From positions 2,108,001 to 2,172,000 of the forward strand of contig NZ_CP080412.1 in the NCBI RefSeq assembly GCF_019457635.1: DNA of 64,000 nt. Direction: 5' to 3'. This DNA is from Shewanella mangrovisoli. Lineage in GTDB: Bacteria > Pseudomonadota > Gammaproteobacteria > Enterobacterales > Shewanellaceae. Made by a program: the position numbers and the translations under genes. The notes beneath the pieces were generated by a model. That model saw only the letters and a program-made list of their open reading frames with translations, was not told where the DNA came from and made no database searches. Numbering within the stretch: position 1 is the stretch's first letter; each line of letters opens with the position of its first letter. This document shows positions 50,376-59,218 of the stretch, one piece after another.

Positions 50376-51512
50376 TTATTCCTCCAGCGGCTTGGCAAAA
50401 ATACTGGCAACGGCGTGGGCTCCAATGCCGACGACAGTCGCGCCTAAAATCACCGCACCGACGGTGTCTGCGGTCGCATCCAATCCATGGAGGAGTTGAC
50501 GACCAAGGGGTTTTTCAAAATCGGCCATATCATCCCAGAAGTTAGGTTCTGAGCAGCCCATACAACCGTGGCCCGCTAACACTGGCCAGCTGGTGTGATG
50601 GTTAAAGCGCTCGGTGGGGCAGTTGTTATAGGTATAAGGTCCTTTACAACCCACTTTGTAGAGGCAGTAGCCTTCTTTTGCGCCGTGATCGCCAAACTCT
50701 TCAACGAATTCACCGGCATCGAAGCGGCCGCGACGTTCACAGTTATCGTGTACCCGTGCGCCGTAGGCCCATTTTGGACGATTGAACATATCCAGCGCTG
50801 GCAATTTGCCGAACATGATGAAATACATCAGGGTGCCGACGATGTTTTTCTCACTCGGTGGACAGCCGCCTAAGTTGATCACCGGCTTGCTCACTACTTC
50901 GTGTACACCCTTGGCTCCTGTGGGATTGGGGTAGGCGGCTTGCACACCACCGAAGGAGGCGCAGGTACCGACAGAAATAATCGCGGCAGCGCCATCGGCG
51001 GCATGCTTGATGATTTCTAAGCCCGTATGACCTTTACAGCCCACGGTTAAGAAGCTGCCGTTATTGGCGGTTGGAACCGCACCTTCAACGGCCAGTAGAT
51101 AACGGCCTTTGTAGGTTTCGAGGGCATGCTCGAGGTTTTCCTCTGCTTGCCAACCCGCGGCGGCCATTAAGGTTTCGTGATATTCCAACGAGATATGATC
51201 GAAGATCAGCGAATCTAAGTTCGGCGTATCGGCGCGGACTAGGGACTCGGAGCAGCCAGTACACTCGGCCATATGTAACCAGATTAAGGGTACACGGTCG
51301 GCCAGCTCGGCGGCTTCGGCGACTAAATTACTAAATGGCAACGGCAGGGCAAGCATGCCTGTCACCATGGCGCTCCATTTCATGAAATCACGGCGGGTGA
51401 TGCCATGTTGTTGCATTTTTTCGACAAGAGAGAGCTGTTGACGGGGAGCGAGTTGGCGCAACGCATCTAAGCGCGCCTTTCCCTGTTCATAGAGGGCTGC
51501 ATGTGTGTCCAT
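50376..51512 (-). CDS. hyaA: [NiFe] hydrogenase small subunit
   Basis: A 378-residue Fe-S subunit with a Tat signal peptide (TRRDFMKWSAMVTGMLALPL in outline) and a C-terminal membrane anchor (GAVILGATVVGIGAHAVAS). Proximal cluster Cys: AECTGCSES, GTCASFGG, GGCPPSE; medial and distal clusters in HDNCERRGRFDAGEF, VGCKGPYTYNNCP and GCMGCSEPNFWD. The two positions that carry extra Cys in O2-tolerant enzymes are Gly here (CTGC and FGGVQ), so a standard [4Fe-4S] proximal cluster and an O2-sensitive enzyme are predicted. Confidence 0.97.
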   Translation of the reverse strand: MDTHAALYEQGKARLDALRQLAPRQQLSLVEKMQQHGITRRDFMKWSAMVTGMLALPLPFSNLVAEAAELADRVPLIWLHMAECTGCSESLVRADTPNLDSLIFDHISLEYHETLMAAAGWQAEENLEHALETYKGRYLLAVEGAVPTANNGSFLTVGCKGHTGLEIIKHAADGAAAIISVGTCASFGGVQAAYPNPTGAKGVHEVVSKPVINLGGCPPSEKNIVGTLMYFIMFGKLPALDMFNRPKWAYGARVHDNCERRGRFDAGEFVEEFGDHGAKEGYCLYKVGCKGPYTYNNCPTERFNHHTSWPVLAGHGCMGCSEPNFWDDMADFEKPLGRQLLHGLDATADTVGAVILGATVVGIGAHAVASIFAKPLEE

Positions 51513-51861
51513 GGGTCAACCTTTTTTGTTATTTAAATGTAAATTGGTAAGGGTTTACATAATTGACATAGCCAGTTTAGGCCCTAGGCGATTGATAATT
51601 CTTGATGCATATCAAGAATTTTCAAGAGATGTGATGAAACTGATTTTGACATTTAATTAACATGACGCAGATCTAATTTCGAATTTGCTAATGGGACAAA
51701 ATGTCGCATTTTTAACATTTTTGCCGCTAGAGTTCACTTTGTAATCAATTGATGTCGTAGGAATAAGTGGAATAGCAGACTTAATTTATTCTTCTACAGT
51801 TTAAGAAAACCTTAAGATTCAGTTAATAGATTCAAACGCAATTGTGATGGGTGGAAGACGT
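51513..51861. promoter_or_regulatory. Divergent promoter region hyaA / thioredoxin module
   Basis: About 350 A/T-rich bases carrying the FNR site and presumably both promoters. No gene was recognised. GGAAGA precedes the ATG of the thioredoxin-like gene. Confidence 0.5.
51602..51615 (-). promoter_or_regulatory. FNR/EtrA-type operator upstream of hyaA
   Basis: TTGATGCATATCAA is a perfect match to the FNR consensus TTGAT-N4-ATCAA. It lies about 96 bases upstream of the hyaA start codon, fitting anaerobic activation of the hydrogenase. A TGTGATGAAACTGATTTTGACA sequence nearby could weakly recall a CRP half-site. Confidence 0.85.
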
Positions 51862-52329
51862 ATGAAAAAACTCTTGTTGTTACTCGGATTATTCAGTGTG
51901 GGAGCCTATGCAGCTCCGTCGCTCGATCACCAAGTTTTCGATCCGCAAAACCAAGCGGTTTCCTTAACCGAGTTTAAGGGCAAAGTGGTCTATGTGGATT
52001 TTTGGGCCTCTTGGTGCGGGCCATGCCGTAAGTCATTTCCTTGGATGAATGCGATGGCACAAAAGTATCGCGACCAAGGTTTAGCCGTGGTCGCGATTAA
52101 CCTCGACACCGATAAGGCGCTTGCCGATGAATTTTTAAAGCAGGTTCCTGCAACCTTTAATGTGCGTTTTAACCCCGAGGGAGATGTGGCACGAAGCTTT
52201 GATTTATTGGGGATGCCCAGCAGCTTTATGTTCAATCGCCAAGGCGTGTTAGTTAAAAGCCATGTGGGCTTTTACCAAGACAATGCCGCCGATTATGAGC
52301 AAGAGCTCATCAGTCTATTGAAGGAGTAG
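51862..52329 (+). CDS. Secreted thioredoxin-like protein (TlpA/ResA type)
   Basis: A 155-residue periplasmic thiol protein: signal peptide 1-17 (ending AYA), TlpA-type domain with the active site WASWCGPCRKSFPW and the cis-Pro loop LGMPSSFMF. It should keep or reduce Cys residues in the envelope. ATG at 51862 has GGAAGA upstream; in-frame GTG and ATG starts at 51844-51849 add only six residues. It begins a co-directional module, three bases before the DUF4266 lipoprotein gene, whose tail has two Cys that would be natural substrates. Confidence 0.9.
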   Translation: MKKLLLLLGLFSVGAYAAPSLDHQVFDPQNQAVSLTEFKGKVVYVDFWASWCGPCRKSFPWMNAMAQKYRDQGLAVVAINLDTDKALADEFLKQVPATFNVRFNPEGDVARSFDLLGMPSSFMFNRQGVLVKSHVGFYQDNAADYEQELISLLKE

Positions 52330-52332
52330 TGT

Positions 52333-52554
52333 ATGCGTAAAATCACCTTGATTGCCGTTTCGTTGATGATAGTGGGGTTAACTGGTTGCTCAAGCTTAGG
52401 GGTGCAGCCGTGGGAAAAGGGGCAATTCGCCCGCGCCGATATGGCGCTCGATAGTGAAAAGTTAGACCAAGCATTAGACGATCATATCTATTTTAGTAAG
52501 GAAGGCAGCAGCGGCGGCCGTGCGTTTGCGGGCGGCGGTTGTGGCTGTAACTAG
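52333..52554 (+). CDS. DUF4266 lipoprotein with Gly/Cys-rich tail
   Basis: A 73-residue lipoprotein. The lipobox is LTGC (Cys19), so the mature protein has about 55 residues. It has VQPWEKGQFARADMALD (the DUF4266 signature in outline), then HIYFSKEGSSGG and a terminal GGGCGCN. The function is unknown. The tail could bind a metal, hold a cofactor, or be cross-linked. It lies 3 bases after the thioredoxin gene and about 90 bases before the DUF3570 gene. Confidence 0.85.
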   Translation: MRKITLIAVSLMIVGLTGCSSLGVQPWEKGQFARADMALDSEKLDQALDDHIYFSKEGSSGGRAFAGGGCGCN

Positions 52555-52647
52555 CCAGTATTGCTTGAACAGGTTGTGCCATAGATTTTCATTTTTATTC
52601 GGTTTTTAGTCTAAATAAGCTTCAGTGACATAAAGGTGTTGTCAGCC

Positions 52648-53988
52648 ATGACAAATAATAACAATAAGTTAGACTCAATAGCCCCACAAGTTATCCAAGC
52701 TAAACCGCAGACCAAGCACATTGCCAGCGCCTTGGCCTTAGCCAGTTGTGGCTTGTTTGTCGCTAATGGTCACGCCACTGAGCTTGCAAAAAATGCCGAT
52801 GATTGGAAAGTCGATGCCGCGCTTATGTATTACGGTGAGCAAGACAGGGTGCAGGCAATCGAAGCCATTGGGACTGCGCAAAAAAACTTTGGCGACGACA
52901 GTGTGTTGGATTTAAAACTGGTGGTCGACAGTTTAACCGGCGCTTCGGCTTCAGGCGCGGTTGCCCAAAGCGACAGCCAAACCTTTACCCGTCCTTCCGG
53001 TAATGGCCAGTATAAAGTGGCGGCGGGTGAGACACCGCTCGATGATACCTTCCACGATACCCGAGTACAGGGCAGTGCTAACTGGTCACAGGCTTCCGAT
53101 TGGAAAGTCAACGGCGGCGTCTATGGCTCTAAGGAATTCGACTATATGTCGATGGGCGTGAATGCAGGGCTTGAGCGTGGCTTTAACAAGGACAACACCA
53201 CGCTGTTTTTAGGGACTTCTTACAGCTTCGATGTGGTTGATCCCGTGGGTGGCAGACCCGTGGCCTTATCCTCTATGGCGATTCGGGATAACTTTACCAC
53301 GGATGAAGCCTATCGCGCGGCATTCGATGCGACTCGCCAAACGAGCAGTGACGATAAACAAACCGTCGATTTGATGTTAGGTATTACCCAAATATTGAAC
53401 CAGCGTTGGTTATTGCAGGCGAACTATGGTTTATCCAGTGTCAGCGGCTATTTAACCGATCCCTACAAAGTGTTGAGTGTGGTGGACAACAATGGCACTA
53501 CTGAGGACATAGTCTACGAGAATCGCCCCGATTCGCGCCTGAAACACAGTTTCTATGTGATGACCAAAGGCGCACTCGATTCAGGTGTTGTGGACTTTTC
53601 CTACCGCTATAGCACTGACGATTGGGATTTAACTTCGCATACCTTAGAGACCCACTATCGCTATTACTTTAGTGGCAGTTTCTACGGACAATTGCACTTA
53701 CGTTATTACCAACAGTCAGCGGTGAATTTCTATCAGCCGTTCCTGCTTGCCGATACCCAGCTACCCGAGTTTGCCAGTGCGGATTACCGCATTGGTGATA
53801 TGAGTGCTTATACGATAGGGGTTAAGTTTGGCCACCGTCTGTCTGGCGGCCATGAGATGACATATCGCTTGGAATATTACCAACAGGATCCGAAAAACAA
53901 TGGCACAACGATCCCGGGCGAGCTGCAAAACTACGACTTATTCCCAACCCAAAAGGCGATAACGGCGCAGTTTAGTTATTCATTTTAA
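52648..53988 (+). CDS. DUF3570 outer-membrane beta-barrel protein
   Basis: A 446-residue secreted protein with a signal peptide (ending NGHA) and alternating beta strands ending in Phe (QFSYSF), an outer-membrane barrel mark. Near residue 95 it has LVVDSLTGASASGAV, containing D-S-L-T-G-A-S, which matches the Dxx[S/T]GA[S/T] consensus for FMN attachment by ApbE. An ApbE-like gene follows, so this protein is the likely target. The ATG at 52648 is preferred; in-frame GTG (52636) and TTG (52639) are alternatives. The exact electron role is unknown. Confidence 0.88.
   Translation: MTNNNNKLDSIAPQVIQAKPQTKHIASALALASCGLFVANGHATELAKNADDWKVDAALMYYGEQDRVQAIEAIGTAQKNFGDDSVLDLKLVVDSLTGASASGAVAQSDSQTFTRPSGNGQYKVAAGETPLDDTFHDTRVQGSANWSQASDWKVNGGVYGSKEFDYMSMGVNAGLERGFNKDNTTLFLGTSYSFDVVDPVGGRPVALSSMAIRDNFTTDEAYRAAFDATRQTSSDDKQTVDLMLGITQILNQRWLLQANYGLSSVSGYLTDPYKVLSVVDNNGTTEDIVYENRPDSRLKHSFYVMTKGALDSGVVDFSYRYSTDDWDLTSHTLETHYRYYFSGSFYGQLHLRYYQQSAVNFYQPFLLADTQLPEFASADYRIGDMSAYTIGVKFGHRLSGGHEMTYRLEYYQQDPKNNGTTIPGELQNYDLFPTQKAITAQFSYSF
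52927..52947 (+). other. Possible ApbE flavinylation motif in DUF3570 protein
   Basis: The codons read DSLTGAS. In NqrB/C, RnfG and other ApbE targets the FMN phosphate is linked to Thr or Ser in a Dxx[S/T]GA[S/T] sequence. Here the acceptor would be the Thr at about residue 97 from the ATG at 52648. Confidence 0.5.
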
Positions 53989-54085
53989 AGGTATACTCTG
54001 CTACTGAGCCGTAAACAAAGCGCATCAATATGGGACGTGTTGCCCATATTGAGCGTTACGCGAAGTACAGAATAAGGATACGAAG

Positions 54086-54988
54086 ATGCCAGCAGTTTCC
54101 CCTAATGCGCCTTATCGACTCGTGCGCCGTGATTGGGGATTTTTGGGCGAGTTTAGGGCCATGGCGAGCCCCTGTGAGCTATTGATTGCCAGCCATGATG
54201 AAGACATCGCCTACGATATGCTCGATATGGCGGCCCGTGAGGCGCGAAGAATCGAGCAAAAGTACAGCCGTTTTATTGAAGGCAATTATCTATGGCGTTT
54301 GAATCATGCCGATGGCAAACGTCAGTCAATCGATGAAGAAACCTGGCAACTGTTGGCTTTTGCGAAACAATGCTTTGAGTTAAGTGGCGGGCTATTTGAT
54401 ATTTCGGCCTGCCCGTTAATGCAAGTGTGGCGTTTTACGCAGGACGCCAAGATGCCCGTCAAAGCGGATATAGAAGCTGCGCGAGCCTTAGTCGGCTTTG
54501 CATGTATTGAGTTTAATTCCCAAGAGTTGCTGATGCCCCAAGGCATGCAGCTCGATGTTGGCGGTATCGCCAAAGAATATGCGGTCGATAGGGTCGCCTA
54601 TGAGCTTGCCGAGTCCTATGCGGGAATTTCGGTATTGGTTAATTTTGGCGGAGATATCGCCTGTCCAGTGGCCAATGCCGTGCCTTGGCAGGTGGGGATT
54701 GAAGATCCACATCAGCTTGACCATGCCGCGAAAGTGCTTGCCATCACCCAAGGCGCCTTAGCTACCAGTGGTGATACTCGGCGTTTTATTGAGGTCGAGG
54801 GGAGGCGCTATGGGCATATCGTCGACCCTCGCACAGGCTATCCAGTAAACGGAGCGCCACGTTCAGTGACAGTGCTTGGACCAAACTGTGTCACTGCGGG
54901 CATGTTGGCCACCATGGCCATGTTACAGGGTGAGCAGGCCGAAGACTTTTTAGCCGAGCAATCGGTTCAGTTTAGTATTTTTCGATAG
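54086..54988 (+). CDS. ApbE-like FAD:protein FMN transferase, variant
   Basis: A 300-residue ApbE-family protein: MASPCELL, GLFDIS, LDVGGIAKEYAVDRV, LVNFGGDI, ATSGDTRRF, HIVDPRTGYPV and the C-terminal loop TAGMLATMA. In standard ApbE this loop is ADxLAT, in which Asp binds the metal; here Asp is Gly272. There is no signal peptide or lipobox, and an in-frame TGA upstream of the ATG at 54086 leaves room for only 12 more residues. It follows the DUF3570 gene and precedes the response regulator by 10 bases. Predicted to flavinylate the DUF3570 protein, but cytosolic location and the lost ligand need checking. Confidence 0.85.
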   Translation: MPAVSPNAPYRLVRRDWGFLGEFRAMASPCELLIASHDEDIAYDMLDMAAREARRIEQKYSRFIEGNYLWRLNHADGKRQSIDEETWQLLAFAKQCFELSGGLFDISACPLMQVWRFTQDAKMPVKADIEAARALVGFACIEFNSQELLMPQGMQLDVGGIAKEYAVDRVAYELAESYAGISVLVNFGGDIACPVANAVPWQVGIEDPHQLDHAAKVLAITQGALATSGDTRRFIEVEGRRYGHIVDPRTGYPVNGAPRSVTVLGPNCVTAGMLATMAMLQGEQAEDFLAEQSVQFSIFR

Positions 54989-54998
54989 GGCATTATCA

Positions 54999-55658
54999 AT
55001 GCGTATCATGTTAGTGGAAGACAACGAGTTACTAGCCCAAGGGATCTGCTTGAGCCTTGCAAAAATGGGGATGCAGGTCGATCACCTCAGTAGCTATCAG
55101 CAAGCATTGGTGGGCATTAAGAATGAGACCTTTAGCGCCATAGTGCTCGATTTAGGCTTACCCGACGGTAATGGTAAGGAGCTACTCAAAGCGTGGCGCG
55201 CCGAAGGCGTTTCAATCCCAACGATTGTGCTCACGGCTAACACGGATTTTGATACCAAACTCGAGTGCCTCGATATCGGCGCCGATGATTATTTAGGTAA
55301 ACCCTTCGATGTGCGCGAGTTAGCCGCGCGCATTCGGGCGATTGTCCGTCGGCAATATGGCTTAGATAATAACAGTTTGAATATCGGCGCGTTAAGTATC
55401 GACCTCAACACCCGCGAAGTGAGTTTTCGCGATCAAAATGTGCCTCTGTCACGCCGGGAGTTTCAGCTATTGCTGGAACTGGCGCAGTCCGCTGGCCGTG
55501 TATTGACCCGTAATCAGCTAGAGCAGTTAACCTACGGCTGGGATGAGGTTGGTAGCAACTCGATTGAGGTCCATATCCACCATTTGCGTAAAAAGTTAGC
55601 CAATGACTTGATTAAGACGGTACGCGGCATTGGCTACACCCTAACCGAAGTCAATTAA
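54999..55658 (+). CDS. OmpR/PhoB-family response regulator
   Basis: A 219-residue response regulator. Receiver domain 1-115 with phospho-Asp51 (IVLDLGLPDG), Lys in LGKPFD, and a winged-helix output domain about 125-219 (SRREFQLLLELAQSAGRVLTR in outline). Paired with the kinase gene 79 bases downstream and only 10 bases after the ApbE gene. The arrangement fits QseB/PmrA-type regulators. The target may be this module. Confidence 0.93.
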   Translation: MRIMLVEDNELLAQGICLSLAKMGMQVDHLSSYQQALVGIKNETFSAIVLDLGLPDGNGKELLKAWRAEGVSIPTIVLTANTDFDTKLECLDIGADDYLGKPFDVRELAARIRAIVRRQYGLDNNSLNIGALSIDLNTREVSFRDQNVPLSRREFQLLLELAQSAGRVLTRNQLEQLTYGWDEVGSNSIEVHIHHLRKKLANDLIKTVRGIGYTLTEVN

Positions 55659-55737
55659 CCCATTAAAATTGACACTCGTGCAAGGATTTAAGTGACAAAC
55701 CCGGCGTTTATCGGTATTTAGTAACTGCCTTTTAGGC

Positions 55738-57168
55738 ATGTCTACTCTCACCATAAACGACGGGGACCACAGGGTGAATCGACTCAAGGTGCTGGATGTG
55801 TACTCATTACGTTTGTTATTAACCTTGTTGATGCTCTCGGGGATTTCAGTTTCCGTGGGCATTTCAAGCTGGTTCAGCACCCGAGACTCTAAGCATCAAA
55901 TCGAAGAGTTATTCGATGCGCAGATGCTGCAAAGCGCGAAAATGCTTGAACTGTTCTATCACGACGAGGAAGATTTCAAAGCGCCGCAAGAGTTGCCGCA
56001 AGTTCTCCATGTGCCCGACAGTCAAGTGAGCACATTTGCCGAAAAAGCCGATGCGTTAAAACTCGCCTATGAGCATAAACTTGCCTTCCAGATCTGGAGT
56101 GAGGCGGGGCAAGCACTGGTCTTTTCAGACAATATTGGCCGCAAACCCATCACTAAGTTTGTCCAAGGCTACAGCAAAAAAGTGTTCGAAGGGGAACTCT
56201 GGCATGTGTTTAGCTTTTTTTCGGTCAAACACAAAGTCTGGATTATCACCGCCCAGCAGGATGAAGTGCGCCAAGAGTTGGTCTCACAAATTATGCACAA
56301 TGCCGTGATAGTGCCGTTGATCGTGGTGCCATTAACCTTGCTTATCGTCAGCTTGCTGTTTTACATCTTGTTCCGTCCGTTGAAGTCCTTCGAGCGCGAG
56401 TTAATGGCGCGCTCGCCTAACGATCTTACGCCGCTCACTATGTCACTCCCCAAGGAACTCGTGCCCGTGCGCCGCGCGCTAAACCAATATATCAGCAGCA
56501 TTGCACACTTTATTGCACGGGAACGCCGCTTTAGTGCCGATGCGGCCCATGAGTTAAAAACCCCCTTATCCGTGATTAAATTACATCAACAGGGTTTAGA
56601 AGGCTTAGTGGGAGAGGGGGATGCGGAGCGCATCCACCTCGCCGCCATCGATGCGGGTGTGAAGCATATGAGTCACACAGTGGAGCAGCTCTTGCTGCTT
56701 GCACGGGTCGATTCGATTGCCGAATTGAATGTGCAGTCTTATCCGCTGTTGCCAATGGTAGAGGATGCGCTGAACCAGTTAATGCCACTGATCACCGACT
56801 ATGAATGGAATATCGAAGTAGACGCAGCATTAACGCTCAACTGCGATCGCTTTTACCTGTTGATCGTGCTGAAAAATATCATCGAAAATGCCTGTAAATA
56901 TAGTCCTGCTGAAACGCAAATTTGCATTAGTGCAGCACTAACTGACGCTTATGTAGAGATCAACATCGCCGACCGTGGGCAGGGCATGACCCATGAGCAA
57001 ATTGCCAGCGCGACGGAACGCTTTTACCGCGTCAATGAAAATGAGGGGATAGGTGCGGGATTAGGGCTTTCCATCTGCCACCACATTATTGATTTGCACC
57101 AAGGGCAATTGACGATAACGCCCCGCGAAAATGGCGGTTTAGTGGTTACCCTATTATTACCTCAATAG
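55738..57168 (+). CDS. Sensor histidine kinase
   Basis: A 476-residue kinase: two transmembrane helices (about 24-45 and 188-211) enclosing a periplasmic region of about 140 residues, then a HisKA domain with phosphoacceptor His271 (SADAAHELKTPLS) and a HATPase_c domain with IIENACKYS, DRGQGM and GAGLGLSICHHI. It should phosphorylate the adjacent regulator. The periplasmic part has no known sensor fold I recognise. Start ATG at 55738 or GTG at 55774; the latter follows a GGGGACCACAGG. Confidence 0.92.
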   Translation: MSTLTINDGDHRVNRLKVLDVYSLRLLLTLLMLSGISVSVGISSWFSTRDSKHQIEELFDAQMLQSAKMLELFYHDEEDFKAPQELPQVLHVPDSQVSTFAEKADALKLAYEHKLAFQIWSEAGQALVFSDNIGRKPITKFVQGYSKKVFEGELWHVFSFFSVKHKVWIITAQQDEVRQELVSQIMHNAVIVPLIVVPLTLLIVSLLFYILFRPLKSFERELMARSPNDLTPLTMSLPKELVPVRRALNQYISSIAHFIARERRFSADAAHELKTPLSVIKLHQQGLEGLVGEGDAERIHLAAIDAGVKHMSHTVEQLLLLARVDSIAELNVQSYPLLPMVEDALNQLMPLITDYEWNIEVDAALTLNCDRFYLLIVLKNIIENACKYSPAETQICISAALTDAYVEINIADRGQGMTHEQIASATERFYRVNENEGIGAGLGLSICHHIIDLHQGQLTITPRENGGLVVTLLLPQ

Positions 57169-57575
57169 TATCGTTTGCTTTGTTGATACGCGCCTGATGC
57201 AATAAATTTTGTTGCAACAGGCTCGCGTATTGGCAGGCATCACCTAAGATTATTGTCAGCAGTCAGTTTGCAAAAGAGGCTGATTTTGTTTCTATAATGC
57301 GAACTAGATAGCACTTTACTCACATACGTTACTTTTAAAGATCAAATCCGTATGTTAATTCGAATTTGATATTCTTTATTGGTATAAGTATATTGCTAAA
57401 TAGTATCGTGCAAAAGGAGTTAACTGCATCTTTATTTATGAGTTTTTTACTCCTTCTGATATCTTTCGCGATATGTAACAGCCTGTGTTTTTTTACCATC
57501 AAACCGCGGTAAAAAAATTTCACTGTGCAGACAAAAAACGTTGATTTCTTAGTTTATTTTTAGGTTACCTATCCT
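57169..57575 (+). promoter_or_regulatory. Intergenic region upstream of opgG
   Basis: About 400 A/T-rich bases between the kinase gene and opgG, holding the opgG promoter. The minus-strand frame at 57335-57523 has no recognisable character. AGGTTACC lies just before the ATG of opgG. Confidence 0.4.
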
Positions 57576-59213
57576 ATGGTTAGCTTGTTGCGTTGCCAAT
57601 CGTTTAAACCTTCTTCTTCACTCATTTGCTCACTGGCGCTTAGCGCAGCATTTGCGCTGTCGAGCACGGCATTTGCTGAAGAGACAAAGCCTGCTGAAAA
57701 CAAACCCGCCACACCTGTGGTGAGTCCACCTAAGGCGACGGCTCAGCCGGCGAACAAAAATCAAGTGAGATTTACAAAAACGGGCACCTTTGATGGCGAT
57801 TCTGTAATGAAACTGGCGCGTAAGCTGGCTTCTAAGCCCTATGTGGCGCTAAAGGATCCGCTGCCAGCAGGCCTCGCCAAGTTAACCTACGATGAATACC
57901 GCGACATTCGCTTTAACCCGATTTCGTCCATTTGGCGCGATCAAGGTTTACCATTTCAAATGCAAATGTTTCACCGTGGCTTCTATTTCCAAGATTTGAT
58001 CGAAATTGCCATCGTTGAAGCTAACCAATCGACTCACTTAGCCTACGAGCCTAAGTATTTCACTGCTGGTGAAGTTATCAGCCAAGCATTGCCAAATGAT
58101 GACATTGGTTACTCAGGCTTTCGCATTCATAACCAGTTAAACACCAACGGTGTGTATGACGAGCTGATGGTGTTCCAAGGCGCGAGTTATTTCCGTGCCT
58201 TAGGTAAAGGTAACTCCTATGGCTTATCTGCCCGTGGTTTGGCATTAAAAACCGCCGATCCAGAAGGGGAAGAGTTCCCTATTTTCCGTGCATTTTGGGT
58301 TGAACGTCCTTCCTACGACAGCAACCTGATCGTGGTGCATGCACTGCTGGATAGCCCAAGTGTTGCGGGCGCGTATCGCTTCTCTGTGCGTCCTGGTGAC
58401 AACACTCAAATCGACGTCGAAGCGACCTTATTCCCTCGCGTCGAACTTAGCAAAGTGGGACTTGCGCCTAGCACTAGCATGTTTTTACATTCACTTAATG
58501 GCCGCCACGATACCGACGACTTTAGGCCCGAAGTCCACGATTCAGACGGTTTGTTAATGTTCAACGGCCGTGGTGAGCACCTATGGCGCCCTCTGGCTAA
58601 CCCTCGTCAATTACAGGTGAGCGCGTTTGCCGACAACTCACCACAGGGCTTTGGTTTAATCCAACGTGAACGCAATTACGCTTCTTATCAAGATCTCGAA
58701 GCCCACTACGAGCGTCGCCCAAGTTTGTGGATTGAACCCGTGGGGAACTGGGGACAAGGTGCGGTCGTTCTGACAGAAATTCCAACAGAATCAGAAATTC
58801 ATGATAACATCGTGAGCTTCTGGAAGCCGCGTCAGCCTATTCCTGCGGGCAGCGAGTATCATTTTGCTTACCGTATGAGTTGGGGCGAGGAACCAGCGGC
58901 GAAAACCAATTCTGTCGTGGTGAGTCGTACAGCCAGTGGTCGTGCCGACATCGCAAAAGCGACCCCAAGACGTTTGTTTGTCGTGGATTATCATCTTAAC
59001 GGTGCCATGCCCGATGAATTACCGCTCGCGAAGGTTGAGTCTTCCGGTGGGGTGATTTCAAATGTGGTTATTGCGCGTAACGCGGCTAACAATGGTTATC
59101 GCCTCGCGTTTGAGTTGGAGCCAGAAGATAAGGAACTTATCGAATTACGTGCCGAACTCAAGTTCTCAACACCGCGTCAGGTTGAAACCTGGCTCTATCG
59201 CTGGACGCTTTAA
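57576..59213 (+). CDS. opgG: Periplasmic glucan biosynthesis protein OpgG
   Basis: A 545-residue periplasmic protein of the OpgG/MdoG family. Sec signal peptide ending AFA, a Pro/Lys/Ala-rich linker (about 35-65), and the domain [56 protein letters not shown], then [15 protein letters not shown] in outline. It shapes the beta-glucan backbone made by OpgH. It lies 5 bases before opgH. Confidence 0.95.
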   Translation: MVSLLRCQSFKPSSSLICSLALSAAFALSSTAFAEETKPAENKPATPVVSPPKATAQPANKNQVRFTKTGTFDGDSVMKLARKLASKPYVALKDPLPAGLAKLTYDEYRDIRFNPISSIWRDQGLPFQMQMFHRGFYFQDLIEIAIVEANQSTHLAYEPKYFTAGEVISQALPNDDIGYSGFRIHNQLNTNGVYDELMVFQGASYFRALGKGNSYGLSARGLALKTADPEGEEFPIFRAFWVERPSYDSNLIVVHALLDSPSVAGAYRFSVRPGDNTQIDVEATLFPRVELSKVGLAPSTSMFLHSLNGRHDTDDFRPEVHDSDGLLMFNGRGEHLWRPLANPRQLQVSAFADNSPQGFGLIQRERNYASYQDLEAHYERRPSLWIEPVGNWGQGAVVLTEIPTESEIHDNIVSFWKPRQPIPAGSEYHFAYRMSWGEEPAAKTNSVVVSRTASGRADIAKATPRRLFVVDYHLNGAMPDELPLAKVESSGGVISNVVIARNAANNGYRLAFELEPEDKELIELRAELKFSTPRQVETWLYRWTL

Positions 59214-59218
59214 GGTCC

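Noticed and set aside
57335..57523. Minus-strand 62-residue Lys/Ile-rich frame
   Set aside because: A/T-rich intergenic sequence, no start signal, no family.
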